The position numbers were made by a program, and so were the translations under genes. Shown here piece by piece: positions 26,721 to 34,843 of a stretch of 64,000 nt of DNA. The number at the start of each line of letters is the position of its first letter. Position 1 is the stretch's first letter. Origin of the DNA: CAZEIW01 sp964512305 (GTDB lineage Bacteria > Pseudomonadota > Gammaproteobacteria > Burkholderiales > Burkholderiaceae_F); the NCBI GenBank assembly GCA_964512305.1, contig CAZEIW010000019.1, positions 1 to 64,000 of the forward strand. The letters are read 5' to 3'. The notes under the pieces were generated by a model, which did not search any database, had not been told where the DNA came from, and was given only the letters and a program-made list of their open reading frames with translations.

Positions 26721-28280
26721 ATGCCGGCCCAGGAATACCTGCGTCGCATCCTGAACGCTCGCGTCTACGACGTCGCGATCGAGACGCCGCTGGACGCCGC
26801 GCCCCGCCTGTCGCAGCGGCTCGGCAACCGCGTGCTGCTCAAGCGCGAGGACCTTCAGCCGGTGTTCAGCTTCAAGCTGCGCGGCGCATACAACAAGATG
26901 GTCCGCATGGCGCCGGAGCAGCGCGCGCGCGGCGTGATCGCGGCGTCCGCCGGCAATCACGCGCAGGGGGTTGCGCTGGCGGCGCGGCGGCTGGGATGCC
27001 GGGCCGTGATCGTGATGCCGGTCACCACGCCGCAAGTCAAGGTCGAGGCGGTGCGGGCCCTCGGCGCGGACGCGGTGCTGCACGGGGATTCCTACTCCGA
27101 CGCGTACGCGCATGCGCTCGAGCTGCAGGCGCGGCGGCGGCTGACGTTCGTGCATCCTTTCGACGACCCCGACGTGATCGCCGGCCAGGGCACGATCGGG
27201 ATGGAGATCCTGCGCCAGCATCACCCCGTCGAGCACGGCCCGATGCATGCCATTTTCGTCGCGATCGGCGGCGGCGGCGTGATCTCGGGCATCTCCGCCT
27301 ACGTCAAGGCGCTGCGACCCGACATCCGCGTGATCGGGGTGCAGACCACCGATTCGGACGCGATGGCACGGTCGCTCGCGGCAGGGCGGCGCGTGCAGCT
27401 GCACGAAGTGGGCCTTTTCTCCGACGGCACCGCGGTCAGGATGGTCGGCGAGGAGACGTTCAAGCTCTGCCGGCAGTACGTGGACGAGGTGCTCACGGTC
27501 GACACCGACGCGCTGTGCGCGGCGATCAAGGACGTGTTCCAGGACACGCGCTCGATCCTCGAGCCGGCCGGCGCGCTCGCGATCGCCGGCTGCAAGGCGT
27601 ACGTCGAGCGCGAGCGCCTGCGCGGACAGACGCTGGTCGCGGTGGCCACCGGCGCCAACATGAACTTCGACCGGCTGCGCTTCGTCGCCGAGCGGGCTGA
27701 GGTCGGCGAGGAGCGCGAGGCGGTGTTCGCGGTGACGATCCCCGAGCAACCGGGATCGTTCAGGCGATTCTGCGCGCTGGTGGGCAACCGCAACGTCACC
27801 GAGTTCAACTACCGGATCGCCGACAGCCGGGTCGCGCACATCTTCGTCGGCGTGCAGATCGGCCGCCGAGACGAGGCGCGCCTGCTCGCCCGCACGTTCG
27901 AGAAGGCGGGCTTCGCCACGCTCGACCTGACCGACGACGAGCTCGCCAAGCTGCACCTGCGCCACATGGTGGGCGGCCGCTCGCCGCTGGCGCAGGACGA
28001 GCTGCTCTACCGCTTCGAGTTCCCCGAGCGGCCCGGCGCATTGATGCGCTTCCTGACGTCGATGTCGCCGAACTGGAACATCTCGCTGTTCCATTACCGC
28101 AACCAGGGCGCCGACTACGGCCGCATCCTGGTCGGGCTGCAGGTGCCGCGCGGCGAGAAAGGCGCGCTGCGCAAGTTCCTCGCGGCGTTGAAGTACCGCT
28201 ACTGGGACGAGAGCGACAGCCCGGCGTATCGGCTGTTCCTGAGCATGAACGGGACGGGAGCCGATCGCCCGCGGGCATGA
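26721..28280 (+). CDS. ilvA: Threonine ammonia-lyase, biosynthetic
   Basis: 519 residues. PLP enzyme that deaminates threonine to 2-oxobutyrate, the first step of isoleucine synthesis. The PLP lysine is Lys52 in FSFKLRGAYNKM; SAGNHAQGVALAA and AIGGGGVISG (phosphate cup) follow. Two C-terminal ACT-like regulatory regions start near residue 325 (FAVTIPEQPGSFRRFC) and about residue 430 (YRFEFPERPGALMRFL). This marks the isoleucine-inhibited biosynthetic form rather than the catabolic one. The ATG is at the end of a short GC leader without attenuator structure that I can see. Confidence 0.96.
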   Translation: MPAQEYLRRILNARVYDVAIETPLDAAPRLSQRLGNRVLLKREDLQPVFSFKLRGAYNKMVRMAPEQRARGVIAASAGNHAQGVALAARRLGCRAVIVMPVTTPQVKVEAVRALGADAVLHGDSYSDAYAHALELQARRRLTFVHPFDDPDVIAGQGTIGMEILRQHHPVEHGPMHAIFVAIGGGGVISGISAYVKALRPDIRVIGVQTTDSDAMARSLAAGRRVQLHEVGLFSDGTAVRMVGEETFKLCRQYVDEVLTVDTDALCAAIKDVFQDTRSILEPAGALAIAGCKAYVERERLRGQTLVAVATGANMNFDRLRFVAERAEVGEEREAVFAVTIPEQPGSFRRFCALVGNRNVTEFNYRIADSRVAHIFVGVQIGRRDEARLLARTFEKAGFATLDLTDDELAKLHLRHMVGGRSPLAQDELLYRFEFPERPGALMRFLTSMSPNWNISLFHYRNQGADYGRILVGLQVPRGEKGALRKFLAALKYRYWDESDSPAYRLFLSMNGTGADRPRA

Positions 28281-28366
28281 GGCGGGGCCGCGGGTTGCTC
28301 CAGCGGCGACGGCGTTGCCGCCGTGGTCGGCAAGGGCGAGGACTCCCCGGCGCCGGATGGCGCCCG

Positions 28367-29062
28367 TCAGCTTATCGCGCGCGCAAGCGCGAACGCCACC
28401 GCGGCGGCGAGCCCGCCGACGGTGAACGTCTGCAACGCCGAGCGCATCCGCGGCGCACCGGTGAAGCGCCCCTTGATGTAGCCGAACACGGCCAGCGCCG
28501 CGAGCGTGACCGCGGCCGACCACGGCAGCGCGCGCGCGACGGAGTCGAACGCCATGTACGGCATCAGCGGTATCAAGCCGCCGACGATATAGCTGGCCCC
28601 GATCGTCAGTGCCGAGCGCGTCGCGCGACGGGGGTCGGGGCGTTCGAGCCCGAGTTCGAACCGCATCATGAAATCGCGCCAGGCGACCGGCCGCTCGCGC
28701 AGGCCCTCGATCAGCGCGCCGTAGTGGCCGGCCGTCAGGCCGTAGCCCTGGAAGATCTCGGCCACTTCGTCGACCTCCGCATCGGTCTTCTCGAGGATCT
28801 CCTGCTCCTCGCGCGCGAGCTCGGAGGCGTAATGCTCCGCGTCGCCGCGCGCCGCCAGATAGCCCCCCAGCCCCATCGCGACCGCGCCGGCCGCGATCTC
28901 GGCCACGCCGGCGGTCACGACGATCCCGACGCCGGCGGCGGCGCCGCTGATCCCGGCGGCCAGCGCGAACGGAACCGTCAGGCCGTCGGCCATCCCGATC
29001 ACGACGTCGCGCACGAGGTCGCTTGCTTCAAAATGGGTCTCTCGGTGAAGATAGGCGTCCAA
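28367..29062 (-). CDS. VIT1/CCC1 family membrane transporter
   Basis: 231 residues. VIT1/CCC1 proteins move iron or manganese. The N-terminal SDLVRDVVIGMADGLTVPFALAAG is the family signature; the middle has an acidic amphipathic segment (EEQEILEKTDAEVDEVAEIF) typical of the metal-collecting region, and paired TM segments follow near the C-terminus. The ion is inferred from family. The 5' end abuts the small lipoprotein gene on the other strand. Confidence 0.85.
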   Translation of the reverse strand: MDAYLHRETHFEASDLVRDVVIGMADGLTVPFALAAGISGAAAGVGIVVTAGVAEIAAGAVAMGLGGYLAARGDAEHYASELAREEQEILEKTDAEVDEVAEIFQGYGLTAGHYGALIEGLRERPVAWRDFMMRFELGLERPDPRRATRSALTIGASYIVGGLIPLMPYMAFDSVARALPWSAAVTLAALAVFGYIKGRFTGAPRMRSALQTFTVGGLAAAVAFALARAIS

Positions 29063-29106
29063 CTCGGTCTCCCCTTGCCGCTGCGCACCCCGCGACGCTG
29101 AACCCC

Positions 29107-29490
29107 GTGACGGTACGGCTTTCCGCCCCGCTTTCGCTCCGATTGCTGCTGGCCACGGCGCTCATCTCTTTCGTCGCCGCGCTGGCCGGATGCTACGTCA
29201 GCATCGGAACCAACGGGGTGAGCGCCGGCATCGTCAAGATCACGGGGCAGCCCCAGAGCGTCACGGTCAAGGCCGGCGCGACGGCGACCTTCGACGTGTC
29301 GGTCATCGCGACCGGAGCCCTGACATTCCAGTGGCGGCGCGACGGCGCGGCGATCGCGGGCGCGACGTCGTTCGCCTACACCACGCCGGCCGTCACGCTG
29401 GCCGACAATGGGGCGGCTTTCGACGTCGTCGTGTGCAACGACTTCGAGTGCGTGACGAGCTCGGATGCAATCCTGTCGGTACAACCGTAA
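29107..29490 (+). CDS. Small Ig-like-domain lipoprotein
   Basis: 127 residues. A signal peptide ends in a perfect lipobox, LAGC, with Cys29 as lipid site. The mature part is one immunoglobulin-like beta sandwich: QPQSVTVKAGATATFDVSV, then LTFQWRRDGAAIAGATSFAY and LADNGAAFDVVVCNDF. The GTG start is preferred because it gives a normal-length leader; the ribosome site is weak, and an ATG at 29023 would add a long Pro/Arg stretch. Ig-like domains usually mediate surface binding. It ends 30 bp before the PLP enzyme gene; no functional link is known. Confidence 0.7.
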   Translation: MTVRLSAPLSLRLLLATALISFVAALAGCYVSIGTNGVSAGIVKITGQPQSVTVKAGATATFDVSVIATGALTFQWRRDGAAIAGATSFAYTTPAVTLADNGAAFDVVVCNDFECVTSSDAILSVQP

Positions 29491-29520
29491 GCCTTGCGTG
29501 AACTTCCACTGGAGAACCCG

Positions 29521-30627
29521 ATGCCTTCCGAAGAGTTACGGTTCGCCGACTTCCTGCACCGCGATTCCAAGAAGCACGCGACCGGCGAGGCGTTCTCGGC
29601 GCCGATCGTCAACACGTCGATCTACGCCCTGCCGGGCGACCCGTCGGGCGCATACCAGTACGCGCGCTGGGCCAATCCCACCTGGACCGCGCTGGAGGAG
29701 GCGATCGCGCATCTCGAGGGCGCCGAGACCGTGGTCTTCCCGTCCGGAATGGCCGCGATCGCCGCGATCTTCTGCAGCCAGCTCAAACCGGGCGACCGGG
29801 CGCTGCTGCCGTCCGACGGCTACTACACGACGCGCATCGCCGCCGAGAAGTACCTGGTGCCGATGGGCGTGGCCGTCGACACGTGCGCGACCGCGGCGGT
29901 GGGCGGCCGCGCGCTGCAAGGATACCGCCTGGTCCTGCTCGAGACGCCGTCCAATCCGGGGCTCGACCTTGCCGACATCCACGCCGCGGCCTCGCGCGCG
30001 CACGCCGCGGGCGCGCTGCTCGCGGTCGACAACACCACGATGACGCCGCTCGGCCAGCGCCCGCTCGATCTCGGCGCGGACGCGGTGGTCTCGTCGGACA
30101 CCAAGGCGGTCAATGGCCACTCCGACCTGCTGTTCGGCCACGTGGCCTCCCGCAACCCCGAGCTGCTCGCGGGCGTGCGCGACTGGCGCCGGGTCTGCGG
30201 CGCGATCCCGGGCGCGTTCGAGGCCTGGCTGGTGCACCGGGGGCTCGATACGCTCGAGGTGCGCTTCTCGAGGATGAACGCGACCGCGGCGGTGCTCGCG
30301 CAGCGGCTGGCGCAGCACCGCAACGTGCTGGAGGTGAAATACCCCGGCCTGCCTTCGCATCCCGCGCATGCGCTCGCGCGGACGCAGATGCGTCTGCCCG
30401 GCGCGCTGATCGGCCTGACGCTCGCAGGCAAGGAGGCCGCGGAGCGTTTCATCGGCGCCTGCCGCTACCTGCGTCCGGCGACGAGCTTCGGCGGCGTGCA
30501 TTCCTCGGCCGAACGGCGGGCGCGCTGGGGCGAGGCGGTGCACGAGGGCTTCATACGGCTGTCGGTGGGGTGCGAGCCCACCGAGGCGTTGTGCGAGGAG
30601 GTGATCAGGGCGCTGGACGGGCTTTGA
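29521..30627 (+). CDS. Cys/Met-metabolism PLP enzyme, cystathionine lyase/synthase type
   Basis: 368 residues. Fold-type I PLP enzyme of trans-sulfuration. Visible: GAYQYARWANPTWTALEEA, the FPSGMAAIAAIF segment, LLAVDNTTMTPLGQRPLDLG, and the PLP lysine in SSDTKAVNGHSDLLFGHV. The C-terminal region has RYLRPATSFGGVHSSAERR, a shape seen in gamma-lyases and gamma-synthases. Exact activity (beta-lyase, gamma-lyase or gamma-synthase) cannot be fixed from the sequence. The ATG with GGAGAA about 7 nt upstream is preferred to a longer reading. Confidence 0.88.
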   Translation: MPSEELRFADFLHRDSKKHATGEAFSAPIVNTSIYALPGDPSGAYQYARWANPTWTALEEAIAHLEGAETVVFPSGMAAIAAIFCSQLKPGDRALLPSDGYYTTRIAAEKYLVPMGVAVDTCATAAVGGRALQGYRLVLLETPSNPGLDLADIHAAASRAHAAGALLAVDNTTMTPLGQRPLDLGADAVVSSDTKAVNGHSDLLFGHVASRNPELLAGVRDWRRVCGAIPGAFEAWLVHRGLDTLEVRFSRMNATAAVLAQRLAQHRNVLEVKYPGLPSHPAHALARTQMRLPGALIGLTLAGKEAAERFIGACRYLRPATSFGGVHSSAERRARWGEAVHEGFIRLSVGCEPTEALCEEVIRALDGL

Positions 30628-30665
30628 CGGCCGCGGGGCGGCGGCCGGCGAACGGCCCGCAAACC

Positions 30666-31373
30666 TCACCCCGCCAGCGCGATCTCGACCCGCTTGTTAC
30701 GCTTGCCCTCGCTGCGGATCCGGATCACCCGGATCGCGCCGATCTCGGCGATGTTCTTCACGTGCGTGCCGCCGCAGGGCTGCAGGTCGATGCCCGGGAT
30801 CCGAAGCAGCCGGACGCGGCCGGCGCCGCGCGGCGGCTGCACGCTCATCGTCTTGACCAGCTCGGGACGGGCGTCGAGCTCCTCGTCGGTGATCCAGACC
30901 GTCTCGGTCTCGATCGCGCGGGCGATCAGCGCGTTGGTCTCGCGTTCGATCTTCGCAGCGTCGAGCTGGCTCATGTCGATGTCGAAATCCAGGCGGGCCT
31001 TGTCGGGCGCGATGTTGCCGCCGGTCACGGGCGCGACGACGACGCAGGACATCACGTGCAACGCGGTATGCAGGCGCATCAGCGCGTAGCGGCGTTCCCA
31101 GTCGATCTCGAGCCCGACGCCCTCTCCGGGCGCGAGTCCCGCGCCTGCGGCGACCACGTGCAGCACGCTGTCGGGCCCGTCGCCCTTGCGGGTGTCGCCG
31201 ATCGGCAGCCGTTCGCCGCCTGCGCGCACGAGCACGCCGGTGTCGCCCGGCTGGCCGCCTCCTTGCGGATAGAAGATCGTGCGGTCGAGCTCGATGCCGC
31301 GCTCGTGCACCGCCACGACGCGCGCCTCCGCGGTCCGCAGGTACGCATCGTCCCGGAACAGGAGCCCGGTCAT
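30666..31373 (-). CDS. Alanyl-tRNA editing protein AlaX
   Basis: 235 residues. Free-standing editing domain that deacylates mischarged Ser-tRNA(Ala) or Gly-tRNA(Ala). Zinc ligands fit the HxxxH at His102 and His106 (LHTALHVMS) and Cys200/His204 (CGGTHVKN). The N-terminus FYPQGGGQPGDTG is also characteristic. The ATG overlaps the ttcA stop by 4 nt. Homologues carry only the editing module of AlaRS, without the aminoacylation domain. Confidence 0.92.
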   Translation of the reverse strand: MTGLLFRDDAYLRTAEARVVAVHERGIELDRTIFYPQGGGQPGDTGVLVRAGGERLPIGDTRKGDGPDSVLHVVAAGAGLAPGEGVGLEIDWERRYALMRLHTALHVMSCVVVAPVTGGNIAPDKARLDFDIDMSQLDAAKIERETNALIARAIETETVWITDEELDARPELVKTMSVQPPRGAGRVRLLRIPGIDLQPCGGTHVKNIAEIGAIRVIRIRSEGKRNKRVEIALAG

Positions 31374-32311
31374 GATGCAGCCCCGGGCGGACGCGGCGCG
31401 CCGCCCACCAGCCGGATCGTCGCGCCGCCGGCATCCGGATCGTCGCAGGGCGGCTCGTCGAACGCGACGTCGCCGTCCGGGTCCGGAGAGCCGGTCGGCC
31501 GCAGCGAGGCGAAGTCGAACAGGTCGCGGTCGAGCAGGTGCGATGGCGTCACGCGCGCCAGCGCGTTGAACACGTTCTCGGACCGCCCGGGGAAGCGCTT
31601 CTCCCACTCGGCAACCATGCGCTTGACCTCCTTGCGCTTGAGATTCTCCTGCGACCCGCAGAGGTCGCAGGGAATGATCGGGAACCGGCGCGCCTCGGCA
31701 TGGCGCACGAGGTCGGCCTCCCTGACATAGGCGAGCGGCCGGATCACCACGTGGCGCCCGTCGTCGGAGACGAGCTTGGGCGCCATCGCCTTCATGCGGC
31801 CGCCGTAGAACAGGTTCAGGAAGAAAGTGCCGAGGATGTCGTCCCGGTGATGGCCGAGCGCGATGCGCGATGCGCCGAGCTCGGTCGCGACGCGGTAAAG
31901 CACGCCGCGCCGCAGGCGCGAGCACAGCGAGCAGGTCGTCCTGCCCTCCGGTATCAGGCGCCGGACGATCGAATACGTATCCTGGGTCTCGATGCGGAAC
32001 GGCACGCCGATCCGCTCGAGATACTCGGGCAGCACATGGGCCGGAAAGCCCGGCTGCTTCTGGTCGAGATTGACGGCGACCAGGTCGAAGCGGATCGGCG
32101 CGCGCTCGCGCAGGATCCGCAGCAGATCGAGCAGGGCGTAGCTGTCCTTGCCGCCCGAGAGACAGACCATGACGAGGTCGCCGTCCTCGATCATCCGGTA
32201 ATCGGTGATCGCCTGCGCCGTCAGGCGCAGCAGGCGTTTCTCGAGCTTGCGGTTTTCCAACGCCAGCCGTCTGGCGCGGCGCAGGTCGTCGGCGTCGGCG
32301 GCCGCGTTCAT
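31370..32311 (-). CDS. ttcA: tRNA 2-thiocytidine(32) synthetase
   Basis: 313 residues. Thiolates C32 of tRNA. The PP-loop SGGKDS is at residues 52-57. The paired CxxC motifs (TTCSLCSRL and IIPCDLCGSQ) bind the essential 4Fe-4S cluster. GHHRDDILGTFFLNLFYGGRM is another conserved block. The C-terminal tail after about residue 265 is Asp/Pro-rich and variable. Start and stop both overlap neighbours by 4 nt, so it sits in a tightly coupled folB-ttcA-alaX run. Confidence 0.95.
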   Translation of the reverse strand: MNAAADADDLRRARRLALENRKLEKRLLRLTAQAITDYRMIEDGDLVMVCLSGGKDSYALLDLLRILRERAPIRFDLVAVNLDQKQPGFPAHVLPEYLERIGVPFRIETQDTYSIVRRLIPEGRTTCSLCSRLRRGVLYRVATELGASRIALGHHRDDILGTFFLNLFYGGRMKAMAPKLVSDDGRHVVIRPLAYVREADLVRHAEARRFPIIPCDLCGSQENLKRKEVKRMVAEWEKRFPGRSENVFNALARVTPSHLLDRDLFDFASLRPTGSPDPDGDVAFDEPPCDDPDAGGATIRLVGGAPRPPGAAS

Positions 32312-32715
32312 GATGGACCGTCCCGGACGTCCTTGAACCTGAGCACCTCGATTCCGACGCCCGCGACCCGCGGGTAGACCTCGGTCTTTTCGCTCGCGAC
32401 CCGGACCGCGACGACGTCCGGATGCTCGAGCAGTCCGCGCGCGAGGTCGTCGACCAGCGTCTCCTGGAGGTGGATATGCCCCTGCGCCAGGCGCCGCTCG
32501 ATCGCGGCGCGCACGAAATCGTAGTCGACGACTTCGTGGAGGCGGTCGGCGCGGGGCGTCGACCGCGACAGGGGCACGAACACGTCGACGTTGAGCACGA
32601 GCCTCTGCGAGCCCCGTTTTTCCGCCGCATGCACGCCGATGCTGGCATCGAGCGCGAAATCGCGCAGGAAGATGCGGCGGCATTGCGCCAGGCGAGGATC
32701 GAGCAGCCAGGTCAT
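32308..32715 (-). CDS. folB: Dihydroneopterin aldolase
   Basis: 135 residues, close to the family length of about 120. Folate pathway enzyme cleaving dihydroneopterin. The core IFLRDFALDASIGVHAAEKRGSQ has the Glu of the active site, and the later QETLVDDLARGLLEHPDV holds the second conserved block. The start MTWLLDP is chosen over an ATG six codons upstream because it gives the shorter, family-like N-terminus. It overlaps ttcA by 4 nt. Confidence 0.9.
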   Translation of the reverse strand: MTWLLDPRLAQCRRIFLRDFALDASIGVHAAEKRGSQRLVLNVDVFVPLSRSTPRADRLHEVVDYDFVRAAIERRLAQGHIHLQETLVDDLARGLLEHPDVVAVRVASEKTEVYPRVAGVGIEVLRFKDVRDGPS

Positions 32716-32725
32716 GCGCGCGGCG

Positions 32726-33511
32726 TCACGCACGTTCCGTGAGGAACATCACGTCCCTCGCGCTGGGCACCAGGTGCTGGCCGCCGTCGACCAGCAGCGT
32801 GGTCCCGGTGACCGCGGGCGAACGCGCCAGGAACGCGACCGCGCGGCCGATGTCTTCCGCGGTGCTCGACCGCCCCAGCGGCGTCAGGCGGTGCGCCGTG
32901 TCGAAGCCCGGCCCGCTCTGCCCTGCCGCCGGCAGCGTGATCCCCGGCGCCACGCCGACGACGCGCACCTGCGGTGCGAGCGCGCGCGCCAGCAGGTCGG
33001 TTGCCGCCTGCAGCGCCGCCTTCGACAGCGTGTACGACAGGAAGTCGGGGTTCGGATTCCACAGCTTCTGGTCGAGCAGGTTGACCACGACCCCCCGGCC
33101 CCCGGCGGGCAGCCGGGCATGCAGCTCTCGCGCGAGAAGGACGGCGGCGGCGACGTTGACCCGCATGTGCGACTCGAGGCGCGGCCAGCCGAACGTGCCG
33201 GCGTCGTCGGGTTCGAACAGCGAAGCGTTGTTGACCAGGCAGGCGATCGCGCCGAGTCCGCGCTCGCACGCCGGCAGCAGCGCGCGCACCTCGCGCTCGT
33301 CGCTCAGATCGCAGGACACGGCGATCGCGCGCCGCCCGAGCGCCTGCACGTCGCCGACGGTCGCATCGGCCTCGGCACGGGACCGGCCATGGTGGATCGC
33401 GACATCCCAGCCGTCGCGCGCGAGCGCGAGCGCGATCTCGCGCCCGATGCGCCGCGCCGAACCCGTCACCAGTGCCGCGCCGGCCGGATCGTCCTTGCCC
33501 GGGGTGCTCAT
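32726..33511 (-). CDS. Short-chain dehydrogenase, pteridine-reductase-like (FolM type)
   Basis: 261 residues. Rossmann fold with TGSARRIGREIALAL near the N-terminus and the active-site YTLSKAALQAA (Tyr-x3-Lys). The TGxxRRIG form and the place beside folB suggest a FolM/PTR1-like dihydromonapterin or dihydrofolate reductase, but no substrate is proven. DPAGAALVTGS and LVDGGQHL frame the fold. It ends 10 bp before folB, so it is probably in the same operon. Confidence 0.8.
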   Translation of the reverse strand: MSTPGKDDPAGAALVTGSARRIGREIALALARDGWDVAIHHGRSRAEADATVGDVQALGRRAIAVSCDLSDEREVRALLPACERGLGAIACLVNNASLFEPDDAGTFGWPRLESHMRVNVAAAVLLARELHARLPAGGRGVVVNLLDQKLWNPNPDFLSYTLSKAALQAATDLLARALAPQVRVVGVAPGITLPAAGQSGPGFDTAHRLTPLGRSSTAEDIGRAVAFLARSPAVTGTTLLVDGGQHLVPSARDVMFLTERA

Positions 33512-33560
33512 TTGGATGGGCAGTGTAAAGCTAAGATCGGGCAACGACCCGCGCCCGCAG

Positions 33561-34805
33561 ATGGATCCGTCCCGCCCCCCGCCCCTCCCGCTGTCGCGCA
33601 CCCACGGCCTGCGCGCGGGGCTGCCCGACCCCGATCCCGAGTCGGCGGCGGTCAGCGCGCGCCTGGTGCAGCGGATCGAGGCCGCGATCGGCGCCGCCGG
33701 CGGCTGGCTGCCCTTCGACCGCTACATGCAGATCGCGCTCTACGAGCCCGGCCTGGGCTATTACGACGGCAGCCGCGTCAAGTTCGGCGCGCCTGGCGAT
33801 TACGTGACGGCCCCCGAGATCTCGCCGCTGTTCGCGCGCGCGCTCGCGGTCCAGCTGGCGCAGGCATTCGAGCAGGCCTCGGTGGCGCCGCGGGTGCTCG
33901 AATTCGGTGCCGGCAGCGGGGCCCTGGCCGACGTGCTGATCGCCGAGCTCGCGCGGCTCGGCCGTGCGGTCGAGCGCTACTCGATCGTCGAGGTGTCGGC
34001 CGATCTGCGCGCCCGCCAGCGCACGCGCCTGGGCGCTGCGGGCGGGGCGGGGGCTGGCGGTTCGGACGAATGCGCGGTCGATCGCGCGGTCGACTGCACG
34101 GTCGAATGGCTGGCGGCGCCGCCGTCCGGATTCCGTGGCGTGATCGTCGCCAACGAGGTGCTCGACGTGATGCCGGTCAAGCTGTTCGTCAAGCGCGGCG
34201 GCGCCATTCTCGAGCGCGGCGTGGTCGCGGCCGCGGGCGGCGGCCTGGCCTTCGGCGAGCGCCCGGCCTCGGCGCCGCTTGCGCGCGAGGTCGCGTGCAT
34301 CGAGGCGCAGACCGTGACGCTTCCCGACGGCTACGGCTCCGAGGCCGGGCTCGCCGCGCAGGCCTGGACCGCGTCGCTGGCCGGGTGGCTGGAGCACGGC
34401 GTCGCGTTGCTGGTCGACTACGGCTTTCCGCGCCCCGAGTATTACCACCCGCAGCGGGCAATGGGGACCCTGATGTGCCACTACCGGCATCGCGCTCACG
34501 CGGACCCGCTGTGGCTGCCCGGGCTCAACGACGTCACGGCGCACGTCGATTTCTCGGCGATCGCCGCCGCCGGCTCGCAGGCCGGCCTGGACGTGCTGGG
34601 GTACACCTCGCAGTCGCGCTTCCTGCTCAACTGCGGCGTGCTCGATCTTCTCGCCAGAAGCCCGCAGCCGCAGCAGGCGGCCGAGGCTCAACGGCTGCTG
34701 TCGGAGGCCGAGATGGGCGAGCTGATCAAGGTGATCGCATTCGGCCGCGGCGTCGCGATGCCCCTGCTCGGGTTCGAGCACGGCGACCGGACGCACAGGC
34801 TTTAG
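33561..34805 (+). CDS. MidA/NDUFAF7-like SAM-dependent methyltransferase (DUF185)
   Basis: 414 residues. Family proteins methylate arginine in complex I assembly in eukaryotes; the bacterial role is uncertain. Visible are FDRYMQIALYEPGLGYYDG, the GAPGDYVTAPEISPLFARAL segment, the SAM loop VLEFGAGSGALADVL, and VANEVLDVMPVKLF. An Asp/Cys/Val repeat insert at about residues 170-182 is coded by a 12-bp tandem repeat. It is divergent from the SDR gene, with 49 bp between the starts, and convergent with cca. Confidence 0.85.
   Translation: MDPSRPPPLPLSRTHGLRAGLPDPDPESAAVSARLVQRIEAAIGAAGGWLPFDRYMQIALYEPGLGYYDGSRVKFGAPGDYVTAPEISPLFARALAVQLAQAFEQASVAPRVLEFGAGSGALADVLIAELARLGRAVERYSIVEVSADLRARQRTRLGAAGGAGAGGSDECAVDRAVDCTVEWLAAPPSGFRGVIVANEVLDVMPVKLFVKRGGAILERGVVAAAGGGLAFGERPASAPLAREVACIEAQTVTLPDGYGSEAGLAAQAWTASLAGWLEHGVALLVDYGFPRPEYYHPQRAMGTLMCHYRHRAHADPLWLPGLNDVTAHVDFSAIAAAGSQAGLDVLGYTSQSRFLLNCGVLDLLARSPQPQQAAEAQRLLSEAEMGELIKVIAFGRGVAMPLLGFEHGDRTHRL
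34068..34103. repeat. 12-bp tandem repeat, three units, in frame
   Basis: Units GAATGCGCGGTC, GATCGCGCGGTC and GACTGCACGGTC lie inside the methyltransferase gene and code for ECAV, DRAV and DCTV. Rotated, they are GCGGTCGAYYGC-like and resemble the unit at 3948-4007 (coding strand) and 44278-44313. The insert sits in a loop before the conserved VEWL block. Confidence 0.85.
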
Positions 34806-34810
34806 CGACG

Positions 34811-34826
34811 GCGCGGCCTGCCGCGC
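34811..34826. terminator. Short GC hairpin between convergent genes
   Basis: GCGCGG and CCGCGC arms around CCTG between the ends of the methyltransferase gene and cca. No U tract; weak evidence. Confidence 0.3.
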
Positions 34827-34843
34827 GCTGCCTTGCCGTGAAG

